Origin: UTCFX2 sp963827155
Lineage (GTDB): Bacteria > Chloroflexota > Anaerolineae > Anaerolineales > UBA4823
DNA length: 64,000 nt
Direction of reading: 5' to 3'
Assembly: GCA_963827155.1 (NCBI GenBank)
Contig: CAWGZV010000002.1
Coordinates: 1,550,001 to 1,614,000, forward strand
Of this stretch, positions 47,863 to 57,712 are shown one piece after another. A program made the translations under genes and the position numbers. The notes below the pieces were generated by a model that saw only the letters and a list, made by a program, of their open reading frames with translations, ran no database searches and was not told the origin of the DNA. Numbering within the stretch: position 1 is the first letter of the stretch; every line of letters begins with the position of its first letter.

Positions 47863-48714
47863 ATGCCAACGATTTCCAACAATTCACCTATTGGGATATT
47901 CGATTCAGGAATCGGTGGATTGTCAGTCCTGAAGGAGCTGCGGATCGAACTTCCCAACGAATCGTTGATTTACTTCGCCGATCAGCTCCATGTTCCATAT
48001 GGTCCGCGTCCGCTCGCGGAAGTTCGAAAATTTTCAGAAGGCATAACTCGCTTTCTGCTGGATCAAGGCGCCAAGATTATTGTAGTCGCGTGCAACGCCG
48101 CTTCCGCTGCAGCGCTTCATCACCTCAGGATTGCATTTCCAGAAGTACCTTTTGTCGGAATGGAACCAGCGGTAAAACCAGCAGTGGAGCACTCTGAGAG
48201 TAAAGTTGTTGCTGTCCTAGCCACTCCTGCTACCTTTCAAGGCGCGCTTTATGCTTCGGTAGTGGAAAGATTTGCGAGCGGTGTCGAGTTAATCCAGGAT
48301 ACCTGTCCGGGTTTAGTCAATCAAATTGAGTCTGGTGATTTTTCAGGTGCCGTAACTCGCAATATCTTAGAGAAAGCGTTGAAACCTATGCTTTCCCGAG
48401 GCGCAGACACGGTTGTCCTGGGCTGCACCCATTATCCATTCGTGATCCCCTTGATCAAGGATATCTGCGGACCAGAGGTTCGCGTCATAGATCCAGCCCC
48501 TTCGGTTGCCCGTCAGACACGCAGGGTTCTTGAGCAGATTGGTCTTCTCTCAAATAAATCAGGTCCAAACAAGCCTCAATCCAAATATTACACATCAGGG
48601 AATCCAGAAAAATTCAGCCGATCGCTAATCTATTTGATTGGTATAGATGCGCCTGTAATTGGCTTGGAATGGGATGAGGATCAAGGAAATCTACAAAATT
48701 CTATGGATTTTTAG
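47863..48714 (+). CDS. murI: Glutamate racemase
   Basis: A 283-residue cytoplasmic enzyme making D-glutamate for peptidoglycan. It has FDSGIGGLSVL at the N-terminus, the catalytic Cys77 in VACNAASA and the second Cys188 in LGCTHYP. Presence of MurI implies that the organism makes a peptide-containing cell wall, which bears on the sortase protein at 39081. It converges with the CYTH gene, with 16 bases between stops. Confidence 0.95.
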   Translation: MPTISNNSPIGIFDSGIGGLSVLKELRIELPNESLIYFADQLHVPYGPRPLAEVRKFSEGITRFLLDQGAKIIVVACNAASAAALHHLRIAFPEVPFVGMEPAVKPAVEHSESKVVAVLATPATFQGALYASVVERFASGVELIQDTCPGLVNQIESGDFSGAVTRNILEKALKPMLSRGADTVVLGCTHYPFVIPLIKDICGPEVRVIDPAPSVARQTRRVLEQIGLLSNKSGPNKPQSKYYTSGNPEKFSRSLIYLIGIDAPVIGLEWDEDQGNLQNSMDF

Positions 48715-48730
48715 TAGCTGGTTCTTCAGC

Positions 48731-49345
48731 TCACTGAGGGATATCGCCTGGTTTCACAGCCAGATCGTCTGCAGTAATTGCAAGTCCAGCAAAATTAGCA
48801 AAGCTTAGATCTTGAAAATCCCAGCCCATCTTGTTTTTTAACTGGTCAAACAATACTGTGTAGCTAGCTGGTACATTTGCTTTCGGATTTATCTTCAACC
48901 GCTCGCTCATTTTTTGAACAAGCTCAACTGAAGGTCCTTCAATTTCAATAAAATTTCCATAGGGAAGCTCATCTAAAGTAATGTCAACCAGGTCCAGATG
49001 ATAGATGGATCGATACTTCTCATAAATCATCATCACTTGAAACCCTAATGCCTCCAGGAATAACCGCGCTTTGTCAAAATCTCCAACCAGGAACTCGATC
49101 TCTTGCCGGATCCTCGCTCCACCGGAGATCTGTGAAGGCCCTTTATAAGTCATTCGTGCTTCATTATCATACCTGAGTTCTCAAACTCGGAATCCCTCAG
49201 AGAGCGTATGTCCAGGTGTATCGAAACGAAGATTTGTCTCTAATACTCGCTCCTGGATCATTACGGCGCCAGCTGCTACCAGGCGCCGTTTTATGATTTC
49301 AAGATCAGTCACATAATACTTGATCTCAATTTCCTCATTATCCAC
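48731..49345 (-). CDS. CYTH-domain protein with an in-frame TGA
   Basis: A small triphosphate-binding-tunnel protein (class IV adenylate cyclase / thiamine-triphosphatase family) of about 204 residues. A GTG start at 49345, eight bases after GAGG, opens a frame with the CYTH signature EIEIK, RRLVAAGAV and NLRFDTP. A TGA at 49181-49183 interrupts it just where relatives read VLRLR; the rest continues in the same frame with ARMTYKGP and ARIRQEIEF to the stop at 48731. The stop could come from two compensating indels (TTGAGACTC read as TGAGAACTC). Alternatively it is a pseudogene. Selenocysteine there is unlikely for this family. It is the last gene of the acyl-CoA carboxylase operon. Confidence 0.75.
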
Positions 49346-49358
49346 AGGATATCCTCTT

Positions 49359-49856
49359 TCAGACCAATGTCATCAAGGTTTGGTGCTGCTCGACGCCTTC
49401 CCCAATGTTCGTTCGGATTCTAGAGACAACGCCGGTTCGCGGTGCTTTTAGTTCGTTCTGCATCTTCATCGATTCCAAAATCAGCAGAACATCCCCCTTG
49501 TGTACTTCCTGGCCGTCGCTAACAGGGATTGCGACAACCAGACCTGGCATGGGGGCTTTAATAGGAATCTCGCTCGTTTCAACGACCTTGCTTCCAAAAA
49601 TCAAACGCAGTCGCCGTTCCATTTCCTCATCCACAGACGCCAAGTAGGATTCACCCCGAAAGGAGACTTGCCAAGATCGTCCATCCGGATAAACGTAAAC
49701 CTCAAGGGAATTGTCGTTCAGCAGCAGAGAATAGACTTGGCGATCCCCGACAGAGCACAAATCAACATTATATACTTCTCCATCTAGCTCGACGTGGTTG
49801 TCATCAATAATTTCAACCAGGTATTCATTTTCGCCAACAATTGTGACGTAGCGCAT
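49359..49856 (-). CDS. Biotin carboxyl carrier protein of an acyl-CoA carboxylase
   Basis: A 165-residue protein whose C-terminal half is a biotinyl domain: PMPGLVVAIPVSDGQEV and the biotin lysine K131 in ILESMKMQNE. The N-terminal half is a linker domain as in propionyl- or methylcrotonyl-type carboxylase carriers. It follows the biotin carboxylase gene by 12 bases and the carboxyltransferase before that, so the three should form one enzyme. Confidence 0.92.
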   Translation of the reverse strand: MRYVTIVGENEYLVEIIDDNHVELDGEVYNVDLCSVGDRQVYSLLLNDNSLEVYVYPDGRSWQVSFRGESYLASVDEEMERRLRLIFGSKVVETSEIPIKAPMPGLVVAIPVSDGQEVHKGDVLLILESMKMQNELKAPRTGVVSRIRTNIGEGVEQHQTLMTLV

Positions 49857-49868
49857 TTTTCCTAGATC

Positions 49869-51383
49869 CTACCGCTGTAATCTTTCCCAGCGTCCTAACC
49901 ATTTCCAGTTGGATGTATCTCGCTCGTTTTTTTGAATAATATGAGCAGCGCGTTGCGTCTCCCGATGAGCGACCAGAGTTGCTATGATCGCAGCGATTTC
50001 TGGTCGACCATTTCCATTTGCTTCATCAGCCGCAAACGAAAACCTTTCCTCGACAAAGCGGGTATCAAACTGACCGCCCATAAATCGATGTGAGTCCATC
50101 AGATTCTGGTGGAAAGGGATGTTCGTTCTCACACCAAGGATAATATATTCCTCGAGCGCTCGGCGCATTCTTAGGATCGCCTCGGCTCGTGTCTCCCCAG
50201 AGACGATCAATTTCGAAATCAAAGCGTCATAATATGGAGAAACCTCAAAACCTGGAAAGACGCCGGTATCCACCCGCACACCAGGTCCGGTAGGTTGGTA
50301 AATTTGACTGATTCTCCCGGTCGAAGGCATGAAATTATTGGTGGAATCTTCCGCGTTGATTCGGCACTCAATTGCCCAACCTTTGAGCTGCACATCTTCT
50401 TGTGAATATCGAAGCGGTCGACCACGAGCAATCCGCATTTGCTCTTTGACGATGTCAATTCCAGTCACCATTTCTGTCACTGGGTGTTCGACCTGCAGTC
50501 TCGTATTCATCTCCAGGAAATAAAAATTTCGATCCTTATCCACCAGGAATTCGATTGTGCCAGCGTTCACGTAACCTACTGCCTTCGATGCTCGAACTGC
50601 CAGCTCGCCCATCTTTCGTCTCAACTCATCGTCGTCAGCAATAAACGGAGAAGGGGATTCCTCCAAGAGCTTCTGGTGGCGGCGCTGAATGGAGCATTCC
50701 CTCTCTCCGAGGTATATTGTGTTTCCAAGCGTATCTGCTAGGATCTGAATTTCGATGTGCCTTGCTCCTTCAACCAGTTTCTCCAGATAGACATTGCCGT
50801 CGCCGAAAGCCGCCTCGGCTTCCCGGCGCGCCGCGGTCAAGAGATTGCCCATATCTACCAGATCGTGGACCTCGCGCATCCCCTTTCCGCCGCCGCCGGC
50901 TGTAGCCTTAATCAACAGCGGGAAACCGATTCGTGGGGCTAATTCTAGAAGATCATCATCTCTCAGAGAACCTTCGCCTTCCGTGCCTGGAACAACCGGG
51001 ATGCCTGCTGCCGAAACAGTAGCTCGGGCAATGGCTTTGTCTCCCATCGCTGCGATCGAAGAAGGTTTTGGTCCGATAAAGGCAAGCCCAGCATCCAGAC
51101 ACAGTTGTGCAAAATCTGCGCGCTCTGCCAAAAAACCATAACCGGGATGAATGGCTTGGGCACCAGATTTCTTTGCAATGTCGATGATCTTATCTCCCCG
51201 CAGATAAGATTCCCTCGCCGGTGCTGGTCCTAACAAATAAGCCTCATCGGCATAACGCACATGCAGCGCCTGCCTATCCGCATCCGAAAACACAGCCACC
51301 GACTGCATTCCGATCTCCCGACAAGCCCGGACTATTCGGACGGCAATCTCTCCTCGATTGGCAATCAATACTTTCGTAAACAT
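49869..51383 (-). CDS. accC: Biotin carboxylase subunit
   Basis: A 504-residue ATP-grasp enzyme that carboxylates biotin on the carrier protein. Features are LIANRGEIAVRIVRACRE, the glycine-rich ATP loop TAGGGGKGMREV, ERECSIQRRHQK, EMNTRLQVEHPVTE and the C-terminal RMRRALEEYIILGVRTN. Nine bases separate it from the carboxyltransferase gene. A complete, normal-length subunit. Confidence 0.95.
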   Translation of the reverse strand: MFTKVLIANRGEIAVRIVRACREIGMQSVAVFSDADRQALHVRYADEAYLLGPAPARESYLRGDKIIDIAKKSGAQAIHPGYGFLAERADFAQLCLDAGLAFIGPKPSSIAAMGDKAIARATVSAAGIPVVPGTEGEGSLRDDDLLELAPRIGFPLLIKATAGGGGKGMREVHDLVDMGNLLTAARREAEAAFGDGNVYLEKLVEGARHIEIQILADTLGNTIYLGERECSIQRRHQKLLEESPSPFIADDDELRRKMGELAVRASKAVGYVNAGTIEFLVDKDRNFYFLEMNTRLQVEHPVTEMVTGIDIVKEQMRIARGRPLRYSQEDVQLKGWAIECRINAEDSTNNFMPSTGRISQIYQPTGPGVRVDTGVFPGFEVSPYYDALISKLIVSGETRAEAILRMRRALEEYIILGVRTNIPFHQNLMDSHRFMGGQFDTRFVEERFSFAADEANGNGRPEIAAIIATLVAHRETQRAAHIIQKNERDTSNWKWLGRWERLQR

Positions 51384-51391
51384 GATGACCT

Positions 51392-52942
51392 CTAAAGCGG
51401 AATGCAGCCGTGTTTCTTTGACGGATTGGCGTCGCGTTTATTCGACAGCATCTCAAGCCCATTAATTAACCTGGGGCGTGTTTCATGGGGTTCGATCACA
51501 TCATCGATAAATCCCCGGGAAGCTGCCACATATGGATTTGCGAATTTTGACCTGTAATCATCCACTAATTCGAGGCGTTTTTGGTCAGGCGACTCGGCCT
51601 GCGCAATCTCCTTCCGAAATATGATATTCACAGCCCCATCTGGTCCCATCACGGCGATCTCGGCAGTTGGCCAGGCAAGGTTTAAATCACCCCGAATATG
51701 CTTGCTGCTCATCACGTCATAAGCTCCACCGTATGCCTTGCGGGTGATCACGGTAAGTTTTGGCACGGTTGCTTCGCAGTATGCGAAAAGCAGCTTTGCC
51801 CCCGACCGGATAATGCCGCCGTGCTCCTGAATTGTTCCAGGCATAAATCCCGGTACATCAACGAAGGTGATGATCGGAATATTGAACGAATCGCAAAACC
51901 GGATAAACCGGGCAGCTTTTTCAGACGAGTTGATATCCAACACCCCCGCTAACACCGCTGGTTGGTTGGCAACGATCCCCACGCTGTGCCCTCCCAGGCG
52001 CCCAAACCCTACCACGATATTCGCCGCATAATTTGGATGGATCTCAAAAAAATCACCCTTATCTATTATCAATCGGATGGCATCTTTGATGTCATATGGT
52101 TTGCTGGGGTCGTCAGGAACGACCAGGTCCAGGTCGGATTCCATTCGCAGTGGGTCATCGCCGGTATCCAGCTCTGGTGGATCCTCAAGATTATTTTGCG
52201 GAAGATAGGTCATTAATTTTCTAATCAAATAAAGCGTCTCTGCTTCAGTTTCAGTGGATAGATGACACACCCCTGAGATCTCAGCGTGTACATCTGCACC
52301 CCCGAGCTGCTCGAATGTCACTTCCTCGTGTGTGACTGCTTTGACTACATCCGGACCGGTGACAAACATATATGACGAACTGCGGACCATGAAGATGAAA
52401 TCAGTCAGTGCAGGAGAGTAAACTGCTCCGCCTGCACATGGTCCCATGATGGCGCTGATTTGCGGGACGACGCCAGAGGCGAGTGTGTTTCTCAGAAAAA
52501 TATCCGCGTAGCCTCCCAGTGAGACAACACCTTCCTGGATGCGTGCCCCTCCCGAATCGTTCAGACCGATCACCGGCGCTCCATTTTTAAGAGCCATATC
52601 GAGGATCTTACAAATTTTCTCCGCATGAGCTTCTCCCAGGCTCCCCCCAAAGACCGTAAAATCTTGTGAGAAGACGTAAACAAGCCTGCCGTTGACTGTA
52701 CCCCACCCAGTAACAACGCTGTCCCCCAGATATTTCTGTTTCTCGAGGCCAAAATCGTGCGTTCTATGCTCGACGAATGCGTCGACTTCTCGAAAAGAAC
52801 CGCGATCTAGAAGTGAATCTAATCGCTCGCGGGCTGTCATGTGTCCGCGTTTATGGTGCGATTCAATCCGTTCTTCTCCTCCCCCTTGCAGGCTCAATGC
52901 CCTTAATTTGTGAAGATGTTCGGTTTTTTGTGCTTTACTCAT
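51392..52942 (-). CDS. Acyl-CoA carboxylase carboxyltransferase (propionyl-CoA type)
   Basis: A 516-residue carboxyltransferase of the PccB/MmdA family, which moves CO2 from carboxybiotin to an acyl-CoA. Motifs include ARERLDSLLD, DFTVFGGSLGEAH, NDSGGARIQEGV, MGPCAGGAVYSPA and FVDVPGFMPGTIQEHGG. With accC and the biotin carrier downstream it forms a three-subunit carboxylase; propionyl-CoA is the likely substrate, while acetyl-CoA cannot be excluded. It overlaps the upstream membrane-protein gene by four bases (ATGA). Confidence 0.92.
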   Translation of the reverse strand: MSKAQKTEHLHKLRALSLQGGGEERIESHHKRGHMTARERLDSLLDRGSFREVDAFVEHRTHDFGLEKQKYLGDSVVTGWGTVNGRLVYVFSQDFTVFGGSLGEAHAEKICKILDMALKNGAPVIGLNDSGGARIQEGVVSLGGYADIFLRNTLASGVVPQISAIMGPCAGGAVYSPALTDFIFMVRSSSYMFVTGPDVVKAVTHEEVTFEQLGGADVHAEISGVCHLSTETEAETLYLIRKLMTYLPQNNLEDPPELDTGDDPLRMESDLDLVVPDDPSKPYDIKDAIRLIIDKGDFFEIHPNYAANIVVGFGRLGGHSVGIVANQPAVLAGVLDINSSEKAARFIRFCDSFNIPIITFVDVPGFMPGTIQEHGGIIRSGAKLLFAYCEATVPKLTVITRKAYGGAYDVMSSKHIRGDLNLAWPTAEIAVMGPDGAVNIIFRKEIAQAESPDQKRLELVDDYRSKFANPYVAASRGFIDDVIEPHETRPRLINGLEMLSNKRDANPSKKHGCIPL

Positions 52943-53376
52943 AGCCGTGTATCACCGTTCTCGAAGAATGACCTGGTTCTTCGTAAATTCAAATAAATAA
53001 TACTTACAATGATAATCAAAGTATTTAAACCAATCAAAAATGGCAGGTTGACTTGAGATTGATCGGATCCTGCCAGCAAGAATTGATCCAACCAATAATA
53101 TGCAGAATAGCTGAATATCAATCCTATTGTCAGGAATTGGCCAAATCTACAACCAAACCATAAACCGAAGCTTGTTAAAAGGCCTATCAATCCCCATCCT
53201 AATCCAGATGCGGCAAGATACAGGGGAGAAATTTGCAGCAGCAGGCTTAGCTGCTGCCAGTTAGCAATAGCCGAGCCAAATTTGACTAGATGGGTGACTG
53301 CAAAGATTAACACCACGCCGCTCATGAAAGTTACGCCAACCGGTCGCTTCTTTCTCGCAGTGGAGAATTGCTTCAA
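52939..53376 (-). CDS. Small membrane protein of unknown function
   Basis: A 145-residue protein with four predicted membrane helices (VTFMSGVVLIFAVTHLV, LGWGLIGLLTSFGLWFG, FLTIGLIFSYSAYYWL and LIGLNTLIIIVSIIYL), a basic N-terminus and no recognised family. It appears to begin with TTG at 53376 right behind AAGGAGGT, and overlaps the carboxyltransferase start. Its place in a carboxylase operon might hint at a membrane-bound decarboxylase, but the protein has none of the conserved features of such beta subunits. Confidence 0.65.
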   Translation of the reverse strand: MKQFSTARKKRPVGVTFMSGVVLIFAVTHLVKFGSAIANWQQLSLLLQISPLYLAASGLGWGLIGLLTSFGLWFGCRFGQFLTIGLIFSYSAYYWLDQFLLAGSDQSQVNLPFLIGLNTLIIIVSIIYLNLRRTRSFFENGDTRL

Positions 53377-53405
53377 ACTACCTCCTTCGAAGGATTATCC
53401 CTTGA

Positions 53406-54437
53406 TCAAGAGATCGATAGCGTAATTTTCCCTAGCTGCTCCCCTCTCTGGAAATATTCGTGGGCTTTCACCGCCTCAGATAATGGGAAATCTCGGTCCA
53501 TAACAGGGTGGAGCTTTCCGGTGAAGATAAGGTTCATCACTTGCGAAAAATCTTGTCTGGTCCCCATGGTTGATCCGATGATGCTGAGATGTTTCCCAAA
53601 TATGTAGCGATTATCAATTTCAAATTGAGCGCCGCCAGTATTGCCAACAGTCAGGATCCGTCCCCCTTTACAAGCCGATCGAAAACTGAGAGGATAGGTT
53701 GTTCCGACGTTATCCACAACAATGTCAGCCCCACGTTTTCCGGTCATGGTGTAGACGGATTTTGCCCAGTTTTCTTCCTTCGAACGGTCGATTAAGAAAT
53801 CTGCGCCCAGTGATTCGGCCAGCTTCAATTTCATTGAATTCGATCCGACTACAATGACTGTAGCGCCAGCCATCTTCGCAATCTGAAGATATGCCGTGTT
53901 CACCCCGCCAGATGCGCCGACAATTAGCACAATCTCACCAGGCTGCAGGCGGCCCATTTTGACCAATGAATGCCACGCCGTATGAAATACCAACCCGGCG
54001 GCAGCAGCAGGTGTTTCTTTGAACCCGTCAGGGATGAGAAGCAGGTTGCTTTCTGGTAAGACCACATATTCCGAATAGGTACCTCGCACCGTCTCTCCAA
54101 GCAATTGCCAGCTTCTACAGCGATTATCAAAGCCAGCCACACAATACTCGCATTTGCCGCAGCTCAAATTGGCGTTGATCACTACTCTATCACCGGTTCT
54201 TACTTGAGTAACACCCTCTCCAACCGCTTCAATCGTTCCAGCTCCATCTGCCCCTGGAATATGCGGATATTCGAGTCGAATCCCTGGCCATCCCGCCCGA
54301 ATCCACAGATCAAGCCTGTTCATAGCCGCTGCTTTCAACTTCACCAGCGCCTGCCCAGGTCCAGGTTCAGGTGTCGGGAAATCTACAAATTTAAGGACCT
54401 CCGGACCGCCATGTTCGTAAAACAAGATGGTTTTCAT
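53406..54437 (-). CDS. Zinc-dependent alcohol dehydrogenase / quinone-oxidoreductase-like protein
   Basis: A 343-residue medium-chain dehydrogenase. The N-terminal domain has PHIPGADGAGTIEAVGEG, a structural zinc site CGKCEYCVAGFDNRC, and the NAD(P)-binding loop is VGASGGVNTAYLQIAK. Substrate unknown; relatives act on short-chain alcohols, enoyl-CoA derivatives or quinones. It lies between acyl-CoA dehydrogenase and the carboxylase genes on the same strand, which suggests fatty- or branched-acid metabolism. Confidence 0.88.
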   Translation of the reverse strand: MKTILFYEHGGPEVLKFVDFPTPEPGPGQALVKLKAAAMNRLDLWIRAGWPGIRLEYPHIPGADGAGTIEAVGEGVTQVRTGDRVVINANLSCGKCEYCVAGFDNRCRSWQLLGETVRGTYSEYVVLPESNLLLIPDGFKETPAAAAGLVFHTAWHSLVKMGRLQPGEIVLIVGASGGVNTAYLQIAKMAGATVIVVGSNSMKLKLAESLGADFLIDRSKEENWAKSVYTMTGKRGADIVVDNVGTTYPLSFRSACKGGRILTVGNTGGAQFEIDNRYIFGKHLSIIGSTMGTRQDFSQVMNLIFTGKLHPVMDRDFPLSEAVKAHEYFQRGEQLGKITLSIS

Positions 54438-54459
54438 CTTACTTCAACCTAATCTATCT

Positions 54460-55629
54460 CTACTTTAATCCAGTCACAGACCTGGCAATCACCATCCGTT
54501 GAATCTCGCTGGTGCCTTCATAGATTTCAGTAATCCTCGCATCCCGAAAATACCTTTCTATCGGCAGCTCTTTACTATATCCCATCCCACCAAAAATCTG
54601 CACAGCTTCATCAGTAACATATGTGGCTGTTTCTGAAGCGAAGAGCTTAGCCATTGAGGCTTCAAGAGTGAACCGCTCCCCAGTTTGCTTGGATCTTTCT
54701 TTAGAAAGTGCGGCATTGTAAACTAAGAACCGGCTGGCTTCTATCCGGGTCGCCATATCTGCCAGCTTAAATGATATGCCCTGGAATTGACCAATTTTCT
54801 GGCCGAATGCCTCTCTTTCTTTTGCATAGGCGATGCTTGCCTCCAAAGCTGCTTCGGCGATACCCAGGGCTTGCGCCCCAATTCCAATCCGACCGGCATC
54901 CAAAACAGTCATGGCTATCTTAAAACCGTCCCCCTCCCGCCCAAGCATATGGGATTCAAGTGCATAGTAATCCTCTAAGACAATTTCACTGGTTGCTGAA
55001 GCCCGGATTCCAAGTTTGGGCTCTTTCTTACCTCGTGAAAAACCTGGTCTGTCGGCATCAACCAGAAAAGCGGTGATTCCACCATGTTTCTTATCTGGGT
55101 CTGTCATCGTGAATAGCACAAAATATTTAGCAACCGGACCGCTCGTTACCCAAGATTTCCGGCCGTTTATCAAGTAACCATCTCCCTTGCGAACTGCGCG
55201 GCTTCGCATCGTACCTGCATCTGAACCAGACATTGGCTCGGTCAGAGAATATGCTCCGATCACCTCTCCAGAGGCGACAGGTTTGAGAAATTCCTTCTTT
55301 TGTGCTTCCGATCCAAATTTTAGTAAGCCGTAGGAATAAAGCGAGTTATTAACTGACATAATTGTTCCGTGAGAGGCATCCGCTTTACAAATTTCCTCCA
55401 AAGCAAGAACATACGCCAGCGTGTCCATCCCTGCTCCGCCGTACATTTCGGGGACCTCAATCCCCATGAAACCCATCTCTCCCATTTTTTGGATTGTTTT
55501 TGAAGGAAATTCGCCGGATTCGTCAAATTCTGCAGCTATAGGCGCAATTTCGTGCTGTGCGAAATCTCTCGCAGCCTGGCGTATCATTTCATGTTCTTCG
55601 GTAAAGGGAAAAAGATCATTTTGAGTCAT
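54460..55629 (-). CDS. Acyl-CoA dehydrogenase
   Basis: A flavoenzyme of about 389 residues that oxidises acyl-CoA to enoyl-CoA and passes electrons to ETF. Features are YSLTEPMSGSDAGTMRSRA for FAD and substrate binding, ARFLVYNAA-like helices, and QIFGGMGYSKELPIERYFRD followed by the catalytic-base region EIYEGTSEIQRM. I chose the ATG at 55629, which follows a strong AGGAGG, over an in-frame start 30 bases upstream. It heads the - strand acyl-CoA operon, divergent from gatC by 103 bases. Confidence 0.93.
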   Translation of the reverse strand: MTQNDLFPFTEEHEMIRQAARDFAQHEIAPIAAEFDESGEFPSKTIQKMGEMGFMGIEVPEMYGGAGMDTLAYVLALEEICKADASHGTIMSVNNSLYSYGLLKFGSEAQKKEFLKPVASGEVIGAYSLTEPMSGSDAGTMRSRAVRKGDGYLINGRKSWVTSGPVAKYFVLFTMTDPDKKHGGITAFLVDADRPGFSRGKKEPKLGIRASATSEIVLEDYYALESHMLGREGDGFKIAMTVLDAGRIGIGAQALGIAEAALEASIAYAKEREAFGQKIGQFQGISFKLADMATRIEASRFLVYNAALSKERSKQTGERFTLEASMAKLFASETATYVTDEAVQIFGGMGYSKELPIERYFRDARITEIYEGTSEIQRMVIARSVTGLK

Positions 55630-55732
55630 GCTTTCCTCCTTTGGAAGGCTCAAAACCAATCCAACCGATTATACCCATCATCGCCCAGTTTTACCGAAAT
55701 TGGGATATACTCAAAACCCAGGAGCAGCCAGG

Positions 55733-56050
55733 ATGACCGACCCGATTTCAAAAGAACTATTTTCCCACCTTGTTCAGCTCGCTGCGCTGGAGCTGGATCA
55801 GGAGGAATCTGAATACCTGCGAATGCAGCTCAACCACCAGCTTCAAGCCATAGAAGAATTACAAACGATCCCTCTCGATCCTTCGATCCCTCCCGCAGCG
55901 CATGGAATTCCATTTTCACCTGATATGTCTCCTCCCATCCGCAATGACGAGTGGCATCCAGAACCTGACCCTGCTTGCATATTAGCGCAGGCGCCCGAGC
56001 TCGAAGACGGCTATATTGTCGTTCCAGAAATTCCACACACTGATTTGTAA
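55733..56050 (+). CDS. gatC: Glutamyl-tRNA(Gln) amidotransferase subunit C
   Basis: A 105-residue GatC, the linker subunit that wraps GatA and GatB. It has the N-terminal LFSHLVQLAALELDQEESEY helix and the C-terminal part ending in VPEIPHTDL. The ATG at 55733 follows GGAG at 55721-55724. gatA begins 51 bases later. The GatCAB enzyme forms Gln-tRNA(Gln) or Asn-tRNA(Asn) from the mischarged forms and is essential where the direct synthetases are absent. Confidence 0.9.
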   Translation: MTDPISKELFSHLVQLAALELDQEESEYLRMQLNHQLQAIEELQTIPLDPSIPPAAHGIPFSPDMSPPIRNDEWHPEPDPACILAQAPELEDGYIVVPEIPHTDL

Positions 56051-56101
56051 AGTTAGCGAAAAGAAAAGTTGATTCTTTCGCAGTTTAATTAGGGATAGAA
56101 T

Positions 56102-57703
56102 ATGGAATTATGTGATTTTCCAGCGCATCAATTAATCAAAATGGTCGTCAAAAAAGAGGTCAAAGCCGAGGAGATCCTCGATTCGGCTTTACTCCGAATT
56201 TCACAAGTTGACGGGCGACCGGGTAGTCTTTCCGTTGATCAAGAAGATGAAACTGATCCGTTGAAAGTCCATGCTTTCATAACGGTGACAGAAGAACTCG
56301 CCCGGAGGCAAGCACAGGCGATCGATCAAAAAATCCTTGCCGGTGAGGATCCAGGACCCCTGGCAGGTGTTCCATTTACTGTAAAAGACATCTTCACAGT
56401 TCGCGGCACCTTATCCACGGCAGGCTCACGAATCCTTGCTAATTTCACAGCACCATACACCGCCACGCCTGTCGAAAGGTTGGTCGCGTCCGGCGGTGTG
56501 GTTCTAGGCAAGGTAAATCAGGATGAGTTTACCTTTGGTTCTTCAAGCAAATCGTCGGCATTCCAACCAAGCCCGCGCAATCCTTGGGATACCAGTCGTG
56601 TGCCTGGTGGGTCATCGGGTGGCAGCACAGCCGCCGTCGCTGCTGGAGAAGGTCAGTTATCTCTCGGAACCGATACTGCTGGCTCTGTTCGCCAGCCAGC
56701 CGCATTCTGTGGAGTCGTCGGCGTGAAACCAACATACGGCCGGGTTTCGCGATATGGCTTAATTGCATTCGGGTCATCACTTGATTGTCCGGGTCCGGTT
56801 GCCAGGAATGTTACCGATGCCGCATTGATGCTTAAGATTATTGCTGGTGCCGATCCTAAAGACGCAACCGCCAGTACCGTTAACGTCCCAGATTACTCAG
56901 CAGTCCTCGGCGATGATATCCGTGGGTTGCGAGTAGGATTATCTCCCGACTATTTCAGGATAACCTTCCCAGATCCCGTTACAGGTGAGATCCATGAAAC
57001 CTTGATCGGAGAAGAGATCAGAGAGTCTGTAATTCAAGCGGCCTCCCAGCTCGCCAGGTTGGGCGCTGAGATAGTTGAAGACGTTCATCTGCCGCACACC
57101 AGATACGGTATCCCGGCTTACTTTGTGATCTCCAGAGTCGAGGCTGCTTCCAATCTTCACAGATATGATGGTGTCAAATACGGATTCCGGACACCGGATC
57201 CTGTGACAGAGTTAAGCCAGCTTTACCAAAAATCTCGCGGTCAGGGTTTCGGACTTCAACCAAAACTTCGGATCCTGATGGGGATGTATGTCAGCGCCGC
57301 TCAGTACAGTGAGCAGTATTACAATCGCGCTCTTCGAGTACGCACTTTGATTCGCCGGGATTTTGAAGATGTTTTTAACCAACAAGGAAAATTTAAGCTT
57401 CATGCTTTGCTGACACCCACTACACCGACCACCGCGTTCCCCATGGCAAATATTTACGGCGACTCCGTTCTGATGCAGTACGCCGATCAGTTGACTGTGC
57501 CAGCCAACCATGCCGGCATCCCTGGCATCTCGCTTCCGGCCGGATTGGATCATGACGGTTTACCTATCGGAATCCAGTTGCTTGGTCCAGATTTCAGTGA
57601 AGATCGCCTGTTTCAGCTCGGATATGCATTTGAGTCTGCCACCGCAGAAGAGTTCTGGAGGATTGCCCGACCAAGCGTAATTAGCAATTATGTCAGTGCG
57701 TAA
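56102..57703 (+). CDS. gatA: Glutamyl-tRNA(Gln) amidotransferase subunit A
   Basis: A 533-residue amidase-signature enzyme releasing ammonia from glutamine for the tRNA-linked amidation. The catalytic triad is visible: K95 in FTVKDIFT, cis-Ser S171 in GGSSGGS and nucleophile S195 in GTDTAGSVR. The segment SRYGLIAFGSSLDCPGP is GatA-specific. It is slightly longer than usual, with an insert near residues 36-55. It stands between gatC and an AlkD-like gene, with gatB further on. Confidence 0.95.
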   Translation: MELCDFPAHQLIKMVVKKEVKAEEILDSALLRISQVDGRPGSLSVDQEDETDPLKVHAFITVTEELARRQAQAIDQKILAGEDPGPLAGVPFTVKDIFTVRGTLSTAGSRILANFTAPYTATPVERLVASGGVVLGKVNQDEFTFGSSSKSSAFQPSPRNPWDTSRVPGGSSGGSTAAVAAGEGQLSLGTDTAGSVRQPAAFCGVVGVKPTYGRVSRYGLIAFGSSLDCPGPVARNVTDAALMLKIIAGADPKDATASTVNVPDYSAVLGDDIRGLRVGLSPDYFRITFPDPVTGEIHETLIGEEIRESVIQAASQLARLGAEIVEDVHLPHTRYGIPAYFVISRVEAASNLHRYDGVKYGFRTPDPVTELSQLYQKSRGQGFGLQPKLRILMGMYVSAAQYSEQYYNRALRVRTLIRRDFEDVFNQQGKFKLHALLTPTTPTTAFPMANIYGDSVLMQYADQLTVPANHAGIPGISLPAGLDHDGLPIGIQLLGPDFSEDRLFQLGYAFESATAEEFWRIARPSVISNYVSA

Positions 57704-57712
57704 ACCCGAAAG

